Assembly (NCBI RefSeq): GCF_019424165.1 | Contig: NZ_JAHZAA010000010.1 | Coordinates: 8,940 to 64,983 of the forward strand | Length of the DNA stretch: 56,044 bases | Source: Desulfovibrio sp. | Lineage (GTDB): Bacteria; Desulfobacterota; Desulfovibrionia; Desulfovibrionales; Desulfovibrionaceae | Direction: 5' to 3' | In this document: positions 24,572-33,454 of the stretch, piece after piece | How positions within the stretch are numbered: position 1 is the stretch's first letter | Layout of the letters: each line of letters opens with the position of its first letter | Notes under the pieces: generated by a model | What the model was told of the DNA's origin: nothing | The model's input: only the letters and a program-made list of their open reading frames with translations | Database searches by the model: none | Program-made: the position numbers and the translations under genes

Positions 24572-25198
24572 TTATTTGGTGCCGAAAATGCGGTCCCCGG
24601 CATCGCCAAGGCCGGGAATAATATACCCCTGCTCATTGAGATGATCATCAATGGCGGCGGTATATATGTCCACATCAGGATGCGCGGCCTCCACCTTGGC
24701 AATACCCTCGGGCGCGCATACAAGATTGAGGCTGCAAATCTGGCGGCAGCCGTGACGTTTCAGAAGCTCAATGGTGGCAATAAGCGAACCGCCCGTGGCC
24801 AGCATGGGATCAAGAATGATGGCGAGGCGTTGATCCATATCGCTGGCAAGCTTGACGTAATACTCCACAGGCTCCAGGGTTTCTTCGTTGCGGTACAGCC
24901 CCACAACGCTGATCTTGGCACCGGGGATCATGTCGAGCACGCCATCCATCAGGCCAAGACCGGCGCGCAAAATGGGAACAACAGTAACTTTTTTGCCGGA
25001 AATGGCTTCAATTTCCACAGGGCCGGCCCAACCCCGCACAGTATGCTTTTCAGTACGGAATCCCTTGGTGGCTTCATAAATAAGCAGGCGGGCCACTTCA
25101 TTGGAGACACTGCGAAATTCGCTGGTGGAGGTGGATTCCATACGCAAAATACCAATCTTGTGGCGCACAAGAGGATGATCTACAACATAAACGGCCAT
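24572..25198 (-). CDS. upp: Uracil phosphoribosyltransferase
   Basis: The 208-residue enzyme makes UMP from uracil and PRPP in the cytoplasm. The PRPP loop is LDPMLATGGSLIATIELLK (about 128-146), and the uracil-binding C-terminus GYIIPGLGDAGDRIFGTK is intact. AAGGAGG precedes the ATG. It is the first gene of the upp-uraA operon, with a promoter visible at 25258-25286. Confidence 0.98.
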   Translation of the reverse strand: MAVYVVDHPLVRHKIGILRMESTSTSEFRSVSNEVARLLIYEATKGFRTEKHTVRGWAGPVEIEAISGKKVTVVPILRAGLGLMDGVLDMIPGAKISVVGLYRNEETLEPVEYYVKLASDMDQRLAIILDPMLATGGSLIATIELLKRHGCRQICSLNLVCAPEGIAKVEAAHPDVDIYTAAIDDHLNEQGYIIPGLGDAGDRIFGTK

Positions 25199-25257
25199 GG
25201 AGCCTCCTTACAGGGCATGAGCTAACCCGTTGTTTTCATGAAGTATAAAACTTGTTA

Positions 25258-25286
25258 AGGTTATTCTTGAGTGAGTGTCTTGTCAA
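25258..25286 (-). promoter_or_regulatory. Sigma-70 promoter of upp-uraA
   Basis: On the minus strand TTGACA (25286-25281), a 17-nt spacer and TAACCT (25263-25258) lie about 60 nt before the upp start. Confidence 0.6.
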
Positions 25287-25411
25287 GCGCCCAGCCGCGC
25301 CACAAGCCATTTTTTGATGACGCCGCCTGGATTTTTACTTGCGCCCCCCCAGGCTGCGGCATAAAAAACCCCTATGGTTACAGCGTAAAAAAGTCAGCTA
25401 TGGAGGACAGC

Positions 25412-26512
25412 ATGCCTGCCAAAGTATATTTTACCGACACGCATTCGCGCTCACATGAAGAAAGCAAGATGGTCAAGGTAGCCCGCCTGTGCGATGCTCT
25501 TAACCTGAAAAAAATTGTCAAAAAAAATGAACTGGCTGCCGTCAAGCTGCATTTTGGAGAATACGGTAACGACACACACCTGAACCCCACCCTGGTGCGG
25601 CAGGTGGTGGACAAAATCATTGCCGCCGGGGGCAAACCCTTTCTGACCGACACCACAACCCTGTACTCCGGCAGCAGGCACAATGCGGTTGATCACCTGC
25701 AAACAGCCTACCTTAACGGCTTTGCCCCTTCGGTGGTGGGTGCTCCCGTCATTATTGCCGATGGTCTGTTCGGCGGCAACGACGTGCCGGTGCGCAGCAA
25801 CTGCAAGCACTTCAAGGAAGTTCATATCGCTACTGAAATACGCCGCGCACCGTCGATGGTGGTGCTCAGCCATTTCAAGGGGCATCAGATGGCCGGCTTT
25901 GGCGGGGCCGTCAAAAATCTGGCAATGGGAGGCGCATCAGTACGGGGCAAGCGGGAGCAGCATGCCACCCATGTAAGCGTCAACAAGGATGACTGCATCG
26001 GCTGCGCCAAATGCGTGCATTCATGTCCGCAGCAGGCCCTGAGCATGCGCGACCATAAAAGCCATGTGGAAACGGCGCGATGTATCGGCTGTTTCGAATG
26101 CATGACAGTCTGCCCGGCCAAGGCCATTGTTATGGACTGGGCGACGGAAATGGAGCCGTTTATGGAGCGCATGACCGAATACGCCTACGGCACGGTCAAG
26201 GGCAGGAACAGGCGCGTCTGCTATATCAACTTTGTGCTCAACGTAACGCCGGACTGCGACTGCGTGGCCTGGAGCGATATGCCGCTGGTACCCGATGTGG
26301 GCATTCTGGCTTCAACAGACCCCGTAGCCCTGGACCAGGCGTGCCTTGATCTGGTCAACAGCGCGCCCAGCCTGTGTGGTAGCGCGCAGGAAAAAAACGG
26401 GGAACAGGACAAGTTCACCGCGCGCTGGCCCCACACCCGTGGACCCGTTCAGTTGCAGTATGGCGAAGAAATCGGACTGGGCAACCGAGCCTACGAACTC
26501 ATCAGGCTGTAG
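25412..26512 (+). CDS. DUF362 protein with two 4Fe-4S clusters
   Basis: The start is the ATG at 25412, since GGAGG lies 6 nt upstream; in-frame ATGs at 25400 and 25271 are less likely. The 366-residue product has a DUF362 domain (motifs VKLHFGEYGNDTHLNP and SHFKGHQMAGFGGAVKNLAMG) interrupted by a bacterial ferredoxin insert: C195, C198, C201, C205 (CIGCAKCVHSC) and C224, C227, C230, C234 (CIGCFECMTVC). It has no signal peptide, so it is cytoplasmic. The biochemical role of DUF362 proteins is not established; an electron-transfer function is inferred from the clusters. It is divergent from upp-uraA and ends at a very strong terminator. Confidence 0.9.
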   Translation: MPAKVYFTDTHSRSHEESKMVKVARLCDALNLKKIVKKNELAAVKLHFGEYGNDTHLNPTLVRQVVDKIIAAGGKPFLTDTTTLYSGSRHNAVDHLQTAYLNGFAPSVVGAPVIIADGLFGGNDVPVRSNCKHFKEVHIATEIRRAPSMVVLSHFKGHQMAGFGGAVKNLAMGGASVRGKREQHATHVSVNKDDCIGCAKCVHSCPQQALSMRDHKSHVETARCIGCFECMTVCPAKAIVMDWATEMEPFMERMTEYAYGTVKGRNRRVCYINFVLNVTPDCDCVAWSDMPLVPDVGILASTDPVALDQACLDLVNSAPSLCGSAQEKNGEQDKFTARWPHTRGPVQLQYGEEIGLGNRAYELIRL

Positions 26513-26891
26513 TCTCCGGACGTCTGGCCCCGCCTTGCGCCGCCTAGAAGTATGCAAGCCTGAAAACGATTGTAACCTGCTGCAAAAGCTGAAGCCGGAA
26601 CTGCCTGGACGCGGGCAGTTCCGGCTTCAGCTTTTTTGTGTGCCGTCCTGCTTTTGACTGCCTGAAATCACGGCTGACAAGGTCAGGACAAAACAAGCGA
26701 AAAACGTACTTCTTATAAGTATTTTCTTGCCTGCTTTTTATGATGGTGTTACGATTTTAAAAATAATACTACCGGGCGGATCAACATTATCACAGCCTTT
26801 CCACGCAACGGCAAAACCGCGGCCAGCGAATGATCTCGGTCATATTCCGGCCAGAAGGAAAGGGGACTTACACCGCCATGCAGGAGGCATT
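26513..26891. other. 379-bp intergenic region before fmdE
   Basis: It holds the terminator at 26584-26638 and a weak inverted repeat TACTT-CTTAT-AAGTA (26707-26721) that might be an operator. I looked for cobalamin and molybdenum-cofactor riboswitch cores and saw none. Confidence 0.5.
26584..26638 (+). terminator. Very strong terminator after the DUF362 gene
   Basis: A perfect 22-bp stem (26584-26605 with 26614-26635; core GAAGCCGGAACTGCC) ends in a T-run. Confidence 0.95.
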
Positions 26892-27428
26892 ATGGATCAG
26901 TCAGCTTCAGACAGACTCAACAGGGCCGTCGCCTTTCACGGCCACCTCTGCCCCGGGCTTGTCATCGGCCTGCGCGCTGTGGAGGCTGTAATGGCCCACC
27001 CTGTGCTTGGGCAGGCCGACTACGGCAAGCTCGTTTGCATCACAGAAAACGATGCCTGTGGCGTAGATGCCATTCAGTGCCTGCTTGGTTGTTCCGCCGG
27101 CAAAGGCAACCTGGTTGCGCGCCCGCGCGGCAAGCAAGCGTATTCTTTCTTCGACCGAGAAAGCGGCGCGGCCCTGCGCCTGTGTTTGCGCGCGAGCAAG
27201 AACGAGCAGACCAGTAGAGATGAATGGCAGCAATTCCTTATGGATATGCCGCTTGAAGCAATGTTCAGCGCATCTGCCCCGGAGTATGAAGCCCCTGAAA
27301 GACCGCGTATTTTCACTTCCGTACCCTGCGAAACATGCGGCGAAGGGGTGGCTGAACCCATGCTGCGTTTTGAGGACGGCAAAAAAGTCTGTCTGGACTG
27401 CCAGCGGCATTACGCCCGGCGCTGGTAA
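26892..27428 (+). CDS. FmdE-family protein with zinc ribbon
   Basis: From the ATG at 26892 (AGGAGG upstream) the product has 178 residues. It shows the FmdE core: AFHGHLCPGLVIGLRAV (H16, H18, C20), then TENDACGVDAIQCLLGCSAGKGN with E52, D54, C56, C63 and C67. A C-terminal zinc ribbon follows (C146-x2-C149, C167-x2-C170). FmdE was named from a molybdenum formylmethanofuran dehydrogenase operon; its role is not settled, and in non-methanogens it often sits near metal-related transporters. The terminator at 27447-27470 separates it from the uptake operon downstream. Confidence 0.9.
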   Translation: MDQSASDRLNRAVAFHGHLCPGLVIGLRAVEAVMAHPVLGQADYGKLVCITENDACGVDAIQCLLGCSAGKGNLVARPRGKQAYSFFDRESGAALRLCLRASKNEQTSRDEWQQFLMDMPLEAMFSASAPEYEAPERPRIFTSVPCETCGEGVAEPMLRFEDGKKVCLDCQRHYARRW

Positions 27429-27446
27429 CGCGGGAATGTGCTTACG

Positions 27447-27470
27447 GGCTGCCCGGAGCAGCCTTTTTTT
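27447..27470 (+). terminator. Terminator between fmdE and the TonB-receptor gene
   Basis: GGCTGC (27447-27452), loop CCCGG-type, GCAGCC (27458-27463), then seven T residues. It makes fmdE a separate transcription unit unless it acts as an attenuator. Confidence 0.85.
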
Positions 27471-27556
27471 CCATTGATTGATAGCACTTTTTTAAAAAAC
27501 ATCACATGCGCCGACCTGACACCAACCTTCAGCACGGGCGCTGCCAGAGGGTATGT

Positions 27557-29764
27557 ATGAAACTCATCCTTTGCCTGTGCCTGCTGGCTGTGACGGCCAT
27601 TCCCCAGGCAGTCCACGCAGCCGGTTCCGATAATCTCATGCAGGACGTCTTTGTTCTGGACCCGGTAAAAGTTACCGGGCGTATGGAAGAAGACAAGCTG
27701 GACAGAACCACCGCCATCGTGGTGGAAAAAAACCGTAGCAATAACGTGGCCGACTACCTGGTGCGCGACCCTGAAATTTCTTTCAAGCGCAAGGCCGCCA
27801 TGGGAGACAGCAGCGACATCATTTCCATACGCGGCATGGAATCCAAAAGAATCATGCTCAACCTTGATGGCCGCAACATCAGTTCTACCGGCATGTCCGG
27901 CGGCAACTATATCGACTTTGGCACCATCCCGCTGGACAATATCGAGCGGATCGAAGTGATCAAGGGCGGCAGTTCGGTTGAATACGGCAACAACGCTCTG
28001 GGCGGCGTCATCAATGCCTACACCCGCCGCCCCACCGAGCAGCCCTATTTCAGCGTTTACGCCACCATGGGCGGCTGGAAGGACTTTTATGACTTTCATA
28101 ACGTGCGCGGCAGCTATGCCCAGAAATTCAACGCCATCGGCCTGAGCGTGGGCCTGAGCCATCAGCACGCCGACCCCTTTTTTCGCAACAACGACTATGA
28201 TTCCTTTCACTTCAATCCCAAACTGTACGTAGACCTGCCCTGGCGGGCCGAACTTACCCTGGGCTACAATTATAGCCAGACCCGGCGCGGGCTTATCCGC
28301 ACCAACAGAAACGACGGCAACCCCACCAGCGATTCCAACCCGGATATGCCCGGCTTTGATTCTCCCATAGACTCCAACTATCCCACAGCCAGCGGCGAAA
28401 GCTTTGCCGGGGGATCCCCCACGCCCTCGATGACCGTTATCGGCGACGGCGCGCACTGGACCAAATACCGCCATCTGATGGACTTCACCTACCGGCAGGA
28501 ATTTCTGGAAACAGCCTACTTTGAAATTTCGGGTTTCAAAAACAGCGAAAACCGCCGCGAAAAAAACTATGCGGATGTTGGCGCCCGCATGCAGATTAAA
28601 AAAGGCCCGGACGGTTTCGATCCATCCAAGACAAAAAACGGTGACCTCGTACTGGACCGCAACGTTATTGTGGACAATACCTACGGCTTCAAGTTCAAGA
28701 CAGGAGCCACCGTTCACGGCCATAAGCTTATGACCGGCGTGGAATACAAAAGGCTCACTCCCGGCCCCATTACCGTTGAATATGTGGATAAAAACTACAA
28801 CAAAGCCGGGCCAAACAAGTGGACGGGCCAGATGGAATCCTCCGAAGCGGGCGCGCCGGCCACGGTAGTGGGGGCGTTTCTGGCCGACAAGTTTTCCCTT
28901 ACCGACAGCCTGCACCTGGATATCGGCCTGCGCTACGACAGCTTCAGCTACAGCCCTGACGGTCAGGACAGAAACTATTTCGGCTCGCAGCTTTCTCCCA
29001 AAGCCATGATCACCTACGAGTTTACCGAAAATCAATCCGCTTCCCTGGCCTTGTACCAGAACTACAGAACCCCCACCATTCCCGAACTGTACTGGAACTC
29101 GCAGTCATCATCACGGGACAATACCGTCAATGTACCCTATCTTGTAGGCAAGGACATAAAGCCAGAAACGGCCCGCGGCATCGACGCCGCCTACAAGTAC
29201 AGCTTCGGCGGCAAGGGATTTCTCAAGCTTTCCGGCTTTTACTACAATATTCAGGATTATATCGTCCACAAGCCCGTCTACGTAAACAGACCACAAAGCT
29301 ATCAAGCGTGGGCTGCCTACAATATTGACGCCGAAATATACGGCGCTACGCTGAGCGGCAGCTATGACGTGCTGGACAATGTTACGGTAAAGGCCGCCGT
29401 GACCAGGCAGGACAGCAAAAAATCCAATGACCCCGCCGACCCCGGGGGCGTAATGGAAAAGCTGGAGTATATTCCTGACTGGAAAGGAACCCTGGGAACC
29501 ACCTGGAAAATCAATGAGCAGTTCACCCTTGATACTGTGCTGACCTATGTGGGCGAGCGCAGTTATTACGTCAACACGGCCCAACTGCGTAAAGGCACCC
29601 TGCATGACTACGCCACCCTTGGCGCAAGTCTCAGCTACAAGGTGGACGAACACCTGACCCTTGAAGCCTATGCGGATAACATTACCAACACCCAGTATGA
29701 AGAAGCCTGGGGCTACCCGGCACTGGGATTCAACGCGGGAGTCAGCATCAAATGGGAACTGTAG
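27557..29764 (+). CDS. TonB-dependent outer-membrane receptor
   Basis: From the ATG at 27557 the product has 735 residues, with a signal peptide ending near VHA-A at 22. The plug domain follows (about 40-165: SDIISIRGMESKRIMLNLDG, then DNIERIEVIKGGSSVEYGNNALGGVIN), then the beta barrel, with late motifs FTLDTVLTYVGERSYY and LTLEAYADNITNTQYEEAWG. It imports a large or scarce compound across the outer membrane using TonB energy; TonB-ExbB-ExbD genes are not in the window. The ligand cannot be read from sequence; the barrel is BtuB/siderophore-like in size. Its last 13 bases overlap the methyltransferase gene. Confidence 0.95.
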   Translation: MKLILCLCLLAVTAIPQAVHAAGSDNLMQDVFVLDPVKVTGRMEEDKLDRTTAIVVEKNRSNNVADYLVRDPEISFKRKAAMGDSSDIISIRGMESKRIMLNLDGRNISSTGMSGGNYIDFGTIPLDNIERIEVIKGGSSVEYGNNALGGVINAYTRRPTEQPYFSVYATMGGWKDFYDFHNVRGSYAQKFNAIGLSVGLSHQHADPFFRNNDYDSFHFNPKLYVDLPWRAELTLGYNYSQTRRGLIRTNRNDGNPTSDSNPDMPGFDSPIDSNYPTASGESFAGGSPTPSMTVIGDGAHWTKYRHLMDFTYRQEFLETAYFEISGFKNSENRREKNYADVGARMQIKKGPDGFDPSKTKNGDLVLDRNVIVDNTYGFKFKTGATVHGHKLMTGVEYKRLTPGPITVEYVDKNYNKAGPNKWTGQMESSEAGAPATVVGAFLADKFSLTDSLHLDIGLRYDSFSYSPDGQDRNYFGSQLSPKAMITYEFTENQSASLALYQNYRTPTIPELYWNSQSSSRDNTVNVPYLVGKDIKPETARGIDAAYKYSFGGKGFLKLSGFYYNIQDYIVHKPVYVNRPQSYQAWAAYNIDAEIYGATLSGSYDVLDNVTVKAAVTRQDSKKSNDPADPGGVMEKLEYIPDWKGTLGTTWKINEQFTLDTVLTYVGERSYYVNTAQLRKGTLHDYATLGASLSYKVDEHLTLEAYADNITNTQYEEAWGYPALGFNAGVSIKWEL

Positions 29765-30519
29765 ACGAAAAACAGCAAAAGCAGCGTGAATACTGGAACG
29801 CCCGGTCGCGCACCTTTCCGCGCTTTGAAGAAGGCGACAATAATTACGAGGCGGGCATGCTGCGCCATGCCGCGGAAAACGGCGTGGATTTCAACGGCAA
29901 GCGCGTTCTGGACGTGGGCTGCGGCAGCGGCATGTACACCTTGCGCCTGGCGCGCATGGCCGAATCAGTCACCGCTGTGGACGTTGCCGATGAAATGCTG
30001 CGCCTGCTGCGCGAAGATGCCGCTGCAATGGGCATCACCAACATAACCACCACATGCTCCGGTTGGGATGGTTTTTCTTCAGACGAGCGTTTTGACATTG
30101 TTTTTGCCTCAATGACGCCGGCTGTCGAAAGTGATGAAAGCAGAGAAAAACTTATGCAGTATGCCACCGAAACGGTGGTTTTTATGGGCTTTTCCGACCG
30201 CATGCTTTCCGATGTCATGCAGGGCCTGCACGAGCACTACGGCATTGCTCCAAAAATTTTCAACAATGCCCAAGACATGCGCGCGTGGCTTGACGGCAAG
30301 GGCGTGCCGTATACGGCCATACCGGTCAAAGGCCAGTGGGTAGTGGCAAAAAGCCGGGAAGATTTGGTGGACACCTGCGTCACCACCCTGCGTGACTACG
30401 GTGCGGAGCCGGACCCGCACTTTGTGGAAGCTCACGTGGAGGCATTCAGGGACGAAAGCGGCCAGTATGTGGAACGCACAGACTATGTTATCGAGATGAT
30501 CATATGGCAAAAGCGCTGA
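29752..30519 (+). CDS. Class I SAM methyltransferase inside an uptake operon
   Basis: The 255-residue protein starts inside the end of the receptor gene (13-base overlap) and itself overlaps the binding-protein gene by 16 bases. SAM motif I is VLDVGCGSGMYTLRLARM (motif core about 54-60), followed by the acidic residue in VTAVDVADEM and the motif II-like FDIVFASMTPAV. There is no signal peptide, so it works in the cytoplasm. Its fixed place between receptor and binding protein suggests it modifies the imported compound, or that it makes or recycles a chelator. No enzyme that would build a metallophore is nearby. The substrate is unknown. Confidence 0.88.
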   Translation: MGTVDEKQQKQREYWNARSRTFPRFEEGDNNYEAGMLRHAAENGVDFNGKRVLDVGCGSGMYTLRLARMAESVTAVDVADEMLRLLREDAAAMGITNITTTCSGWDGFSSDERFDIVFASMTPAVESDESREKLMQYATETVVFMGFSDRMLSDVMQGLHEHYGIAPKIFNNAQDMRAWLDGKGVPYTAIPVKGQWVVAKSREDLVDTCVTTLRDYGAEPDPHFVEAHVEAFRDESGQYVERTDYVIEMIIWQKR

Positions 30520-31583
30520 GTCTGCTTATGCTGGCTCTGGCGCTGCTGACGGGCGCGGCCCCTGCCGGGGCGCGCTCCGTCACAGATGCCATGGGCCGCG
30601 TTGTGGAAGTGCCGGAACCGGAAGCCATCAGGCGCATGGTGGCCCTTGGCAGCAGTATGGCTTTTGTGACCTACCTTGGCGCGCAAGACAAAATCGTGGG
30701 CGTGGAAGACATAGACAAGACCACCATCGCCAAGCCCTATGTGCTCTGCAACCGTGAACGCTTCAAAGACCTGCCCGTCGTCGGCAAGGCCGGAGCCGTG
30801 CGCGTGCCGAACTACGAGCGCATTGTGGGCCTCGAGCCAGATGTGGTCTTCATCATTTCCACCGACCCGGCAGAACCGGACCTGCTCCAGCGCAAACTGC
30901 GCATCCCCGTCATTGCCCTGAGCCAAGGCCTGCCCGCTTTCGACAGTGAGGTCTTTCTTGACTCCATCCTTATTGCCGGAAGCATTCTGGGCAAGAAAGA
31001 ACGCGCCGAGGAAGTGGTCATGGGCGTTCGCGCCCTGGCCGCCCGCCTGCCCGCCCCGCCGGAAGGCGAAGAGGCGCGGGCCTACGTGGGTGGTCTCTCC
31101 TACCGCGGCAACCAGGATATCAAAAGCACGGCCGCCGACTTTCTGCCGTTCGCACTGTCTGGTGTAAAAAACATGGCCGACGGTATGGGCCGTTCTGGGC
31201 ATTTTTTCATCAACAAGGAATTCCTGCTGGCGGCCAATCCGCCCCTGGTTTTCATTGACGGCAACGGCCTGCCGCTCATACGGCAGGGGTTGGCCAGCGA
31301 ACGGGGCTACTACGAACGCCTCACGGCCCTGACAAGCGGCAACGCCTGGTTGCTGTTGCCGCATACTGCCTACTTCAACAATCCCGAAGTGCTCTACATC
31401 AACGCGTTTTTTATGGCCAAGGCCGCCTACCCCCAAAGGTATGCCAGCCTTGACCCCGAAGCGATTGCCGATGAAATATTCATTCTTTTCAACGGTTGTC
31501 CTCTTTATGAAGACATGGCGCGCGTCACCGGCAGGCCGGGCAGGCTGCAACTGACAGCGCAAGGGCTGGACTATGCCCGGTAA
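30504..31583 (+). CDS. Periplasmic binding protein (FecB/BtuF type)
   Basis: The 359-residue protein has a signal peptide (LSLLMLALALLTGAAPAGA, cleavage near 23), then the helical-backbone metal-receptor fold: VTDAMGRVVEVPEPEAIRRM at the N-terminal lobe, NYERIVGLEPDVVFII, and the long linking helix. Such proteins bind siderophores, heme, corrinoids or metal chelates and deliver them to a FecCD permease. It overlaps the methyltransferase gene upstream by 16 bases and the permease gene downstream by 11 bases. Confidence 0.92.
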   Translation: MAKALSLLMLALALLTGAAPAGARSVTDAMGRVVEVPEPEAIRRMVALGSSMAFVTYLGAQDKIVGVEDIDKTTIAKPYVLCNRERFKDLPVVGKAGAVRVPNYERIVGLEPDVVFIISTDPAEPDLLQRKLRIPVIALSQGLPAFDSEVFLDSILIAGSILGKKERAEEVVMGVRALAARLPAPPEGEEARAYVGGLSYRGNQDIKSTAADFLPFALSGVKNMADGMGRSGHFFINKEFLLAANPPLVFIDGNGLPLIRQGLASERGYYERLTALTSGNAWLLLPHTAYFNNPEVLYINAFFMAKAAYPQRYASLDPEAIADEIFILFNGCPLYEDMARVTGRPGRLQLTAQGLDYAR

Positions 31584-32712
31584 AGAGTCGCACGACGACG
31601 AAATCTGCGCCGCGGCGCAGCCTCACGCTCACTGCGGCAACCCGGACGAGTACCGCAGCAAGGGCACAGAAAAACGGCACTGCTGTTCCCTGCCGTGGGA
31701 CAGCCCTTTTGTGCGCGCCTGCACAGCGGCTGCACTGCTGGCCGTTGCCGTACTGCTGGGGCTGACGGGCATGAAGCTTGGGGCAGTTTCACGTTCGTGG
31801 GCCGACATATGTTCGGCCCTTTTCAGCTCTTCCGGCGATGAGTCCCTACGTTATTTTGTGCTCCATCTGCGCCTGCCCAAAGTTTGCGCCGCCCTGACTG
31901 TGGGTGCATCGCTGGCTCTTGCCGGAACCATGCTGCAAAACGTGCTCAACAATCCGCTGGCTTCGTCCTTTACTCTCGGCCTTTCACAGGGGGCCGCCTT
32001 TGGAGCCAGCTTTTCCATGATCATCCTGCCCGTTGCGGGCGGCCTGGCCGGGCTGAGCATTGTCGCCGTGGGCGCACTGGCCGGGTCCCTCGCGGCAGCC
32101 CTGCTTATACTGGCTTTCAGCATGGTGCGGGGCATGGGGCCGCAGGGCCTCATACTCGCGGGGGTGGCATTGTCGACCCTTTTCGGGGCCGCCACCATGT
32201 CGTTACAGTATTTTGCCACTGACAGTCAGGTGGCGGCGACCGTATTCTGGAGCTTTGGCGACCTGAGCAGAGGAAGCTGGCGCGAGGTTGCGCTGGTAAG
32301 CTTTGTGCTACTGGCGGGGCTTGTCTTTTCCCTGCGGCACAATCTTGATTACGACACGCTGCGATGGGGCGATGCCCAGGCCACTGCCCTGGGTGTGCCT
32401 GTGCTGCGCCTGCGCTGCGCAACCCTGTTCATGGCCTCCCTTATGGCCGCTTTTGCCACCGCCTTTTACGGCGTCATCGGCTTTGTGGGCCTGGTGGCTC
32501 CTCACATGGTCCGCCTGACATTTCCCCATGCCGGGCATTTTTTTCTGCTGGGCGGCTCTGCCCTGTTTGGCGCATGCTTTTTACTGGCGGCCGATCTTGT
32601 AGCCCAGACCATCATATACCCCGCCCTGTTGCCCATAGGCATTGTCTGCGCCTTTACCGGAGTTCCGGTTTTTTTATGCATCCTTTTCAGGGGGGCCAAA
32701 GCGCATGCTTGA
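31573..32712 (+). CDS. FecCD-family ABC permease
   Basis: The 379-residue inner-membrane protein has about ten hydrophobic segments and the family motifs LRLPKVCAALTVGASLALAG, NPLASSFTLGLSQGAAFGA and IGFVGLVAPHMVRL. The first 45 residues before the first membrane segment are unusual: hydrophilic and rich in cysteine and histidine (HDDEIC, HAHCG, KRHCC), so they could bind metal on the cytoplasmic side. The ATG at 31573 overlaps the end of the binding-protein gene. A later start that drops this tail cannot be excluded. Confidence 0.93.
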   Translation: MPGKESHDDEICAAAQPHAHCGNPDEYRSKGTEKRHCCSLPWDSPFVRACTAAALLAVAVLLGLTGMKLGAVSRSWADICSALFSSSGDESLRYFVLHLRLPKVCAALTVGASLALAGTMLQNVLNNPLASSFTLGLSQGAAFGASFSMIILPVAGGLAGLSIVAVGALAGSLAAALLILAFSMVRGMGPQGLILAGVALSTLFGAATMSLQYFATDSQVAATVFWSFGDLSRGSWREVALVSFVLLAGLVFSLRHNLDYDTLRWGDAQATALGVPVLRLRCATLFMASLMAAFATAFYGVIGFVGLVAPHMVRLTFPHAGHFFLLGGSALFGACFLLAADLVAQTIIYPALLPIGIVCAFTGVPVFLCILFRGAKAHA

Positions 32713-33454
32713 GGCCGAAAACATTTCTCTTGTGGCGCGGTCCGGCAAAACCATCCTTGACGGCATCTCCTTTCGCCTTGAGCCGGGACGCTGCATGGCC
32801 CTCATCGGTCCCAACGGCGCAGGCAAAAGCACGCTTATACGGATTGTGGCCGGGCTTGACCGGCCCACATCCGGGCGCGTGCTTCACCAGGGGCAGGACC
32901 TTTCCAGCCTGAACCGCCGCCAGCGCGCGCAGATTGTGGCCTACCTGCCGCAGGTTGCCCATCCCGTGCCGTGCAACGTTTTTGATGCCGTACTTTTGGG
33001 GCGCCGATCCCGCATGGGCTGGCGGCCCGGCAAGGATGACCGCCTGAAAACACAGGCCATTCTTGAAGAACTGAACCTTGCCCACATGCAAAAACAATGC
33101 GTCACCAGCCTCAGCGGCGGCGAATTGCAAAAAACGCTTATTGCCCGCGCGCTTGCGCAGGAAGCCCCGGTACTGCTGCTGGATGAGCCCGTCAACCATC
33201 TGGATATCCGCAATCAGGTCGACATACTTGAAACCATTACAAAACTCGCCATAAATCGACGCATGTGTGTCCTCATTGTTCTGCACCATCTGAGTTACGC
33301 CCTGCGCTATGCGCAAGACGCCATGCTGCTGCACCAAGGACGTTCGGCGTACCAGGGGCCGACACCGGCCCTGAACGAGCACGATCTGAGCCGGGTTTAC
33401 GGCATTCCAGTCCGCCTGCAACACATCGACGGGCAGCCCCACGTGCTTTTTTAA
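32705..33454 (+). CDS. FecE/BtuD-type ABC ATPase
   Basis: The 249-residue ATPase starts at 32705, overlapping the permease stop by 8 bases (ATGCTTGA); an in-frame start at 32642 lies inside the permease gene and is rejected. Walker A is GPNGAGKST, the signature LSGGELQKTL, Walker B VLLLDEPVNHLD, and the switch histidine lies in LHHLSYALRY. It energises import of the receptor's ligand. It is the last gene of the overlapping operon, and only a weak AAAAC/GTTTT structure follows, so no clear terminator is seen. Confidence 0.93.
   Translation: MLEAENISLVARSGKTILDGISFRLEPGRCMALIGPNGAGKSTLIRIVAGLDRPTSGRVLHQGQDLSSLNRRQRAQIVAYLPQVAHPVPCNVFDAVLLGRRSRMGWRPGKDDRLKTQAILEELNLAHMQKQCVTSLSGGELQKTLIARALAQEAPVLLLDEPVNHLDIRNQVDILETITKLAINRRMCVLIVLHHLSYALRYAQDAMLLHQGRSAYQGPTPALNEHDLSRVYGIPVRLQHIDGQPHVLF

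Noticed and set aside
26640..26891. Possible cobalamin or molybdenum-cofactor riboswitch before fmdE
   Set aside because: I looked for the conserved core sequences of both classes and found none; only a weak 5-bp inverted repeat is present.
27410..29035. 541-codon minus-strand frame opposite the TonB-receptor gene
   Set aside because: It is a shadow of the receptor gene, valine/glycine/histidine-rich with no motif.
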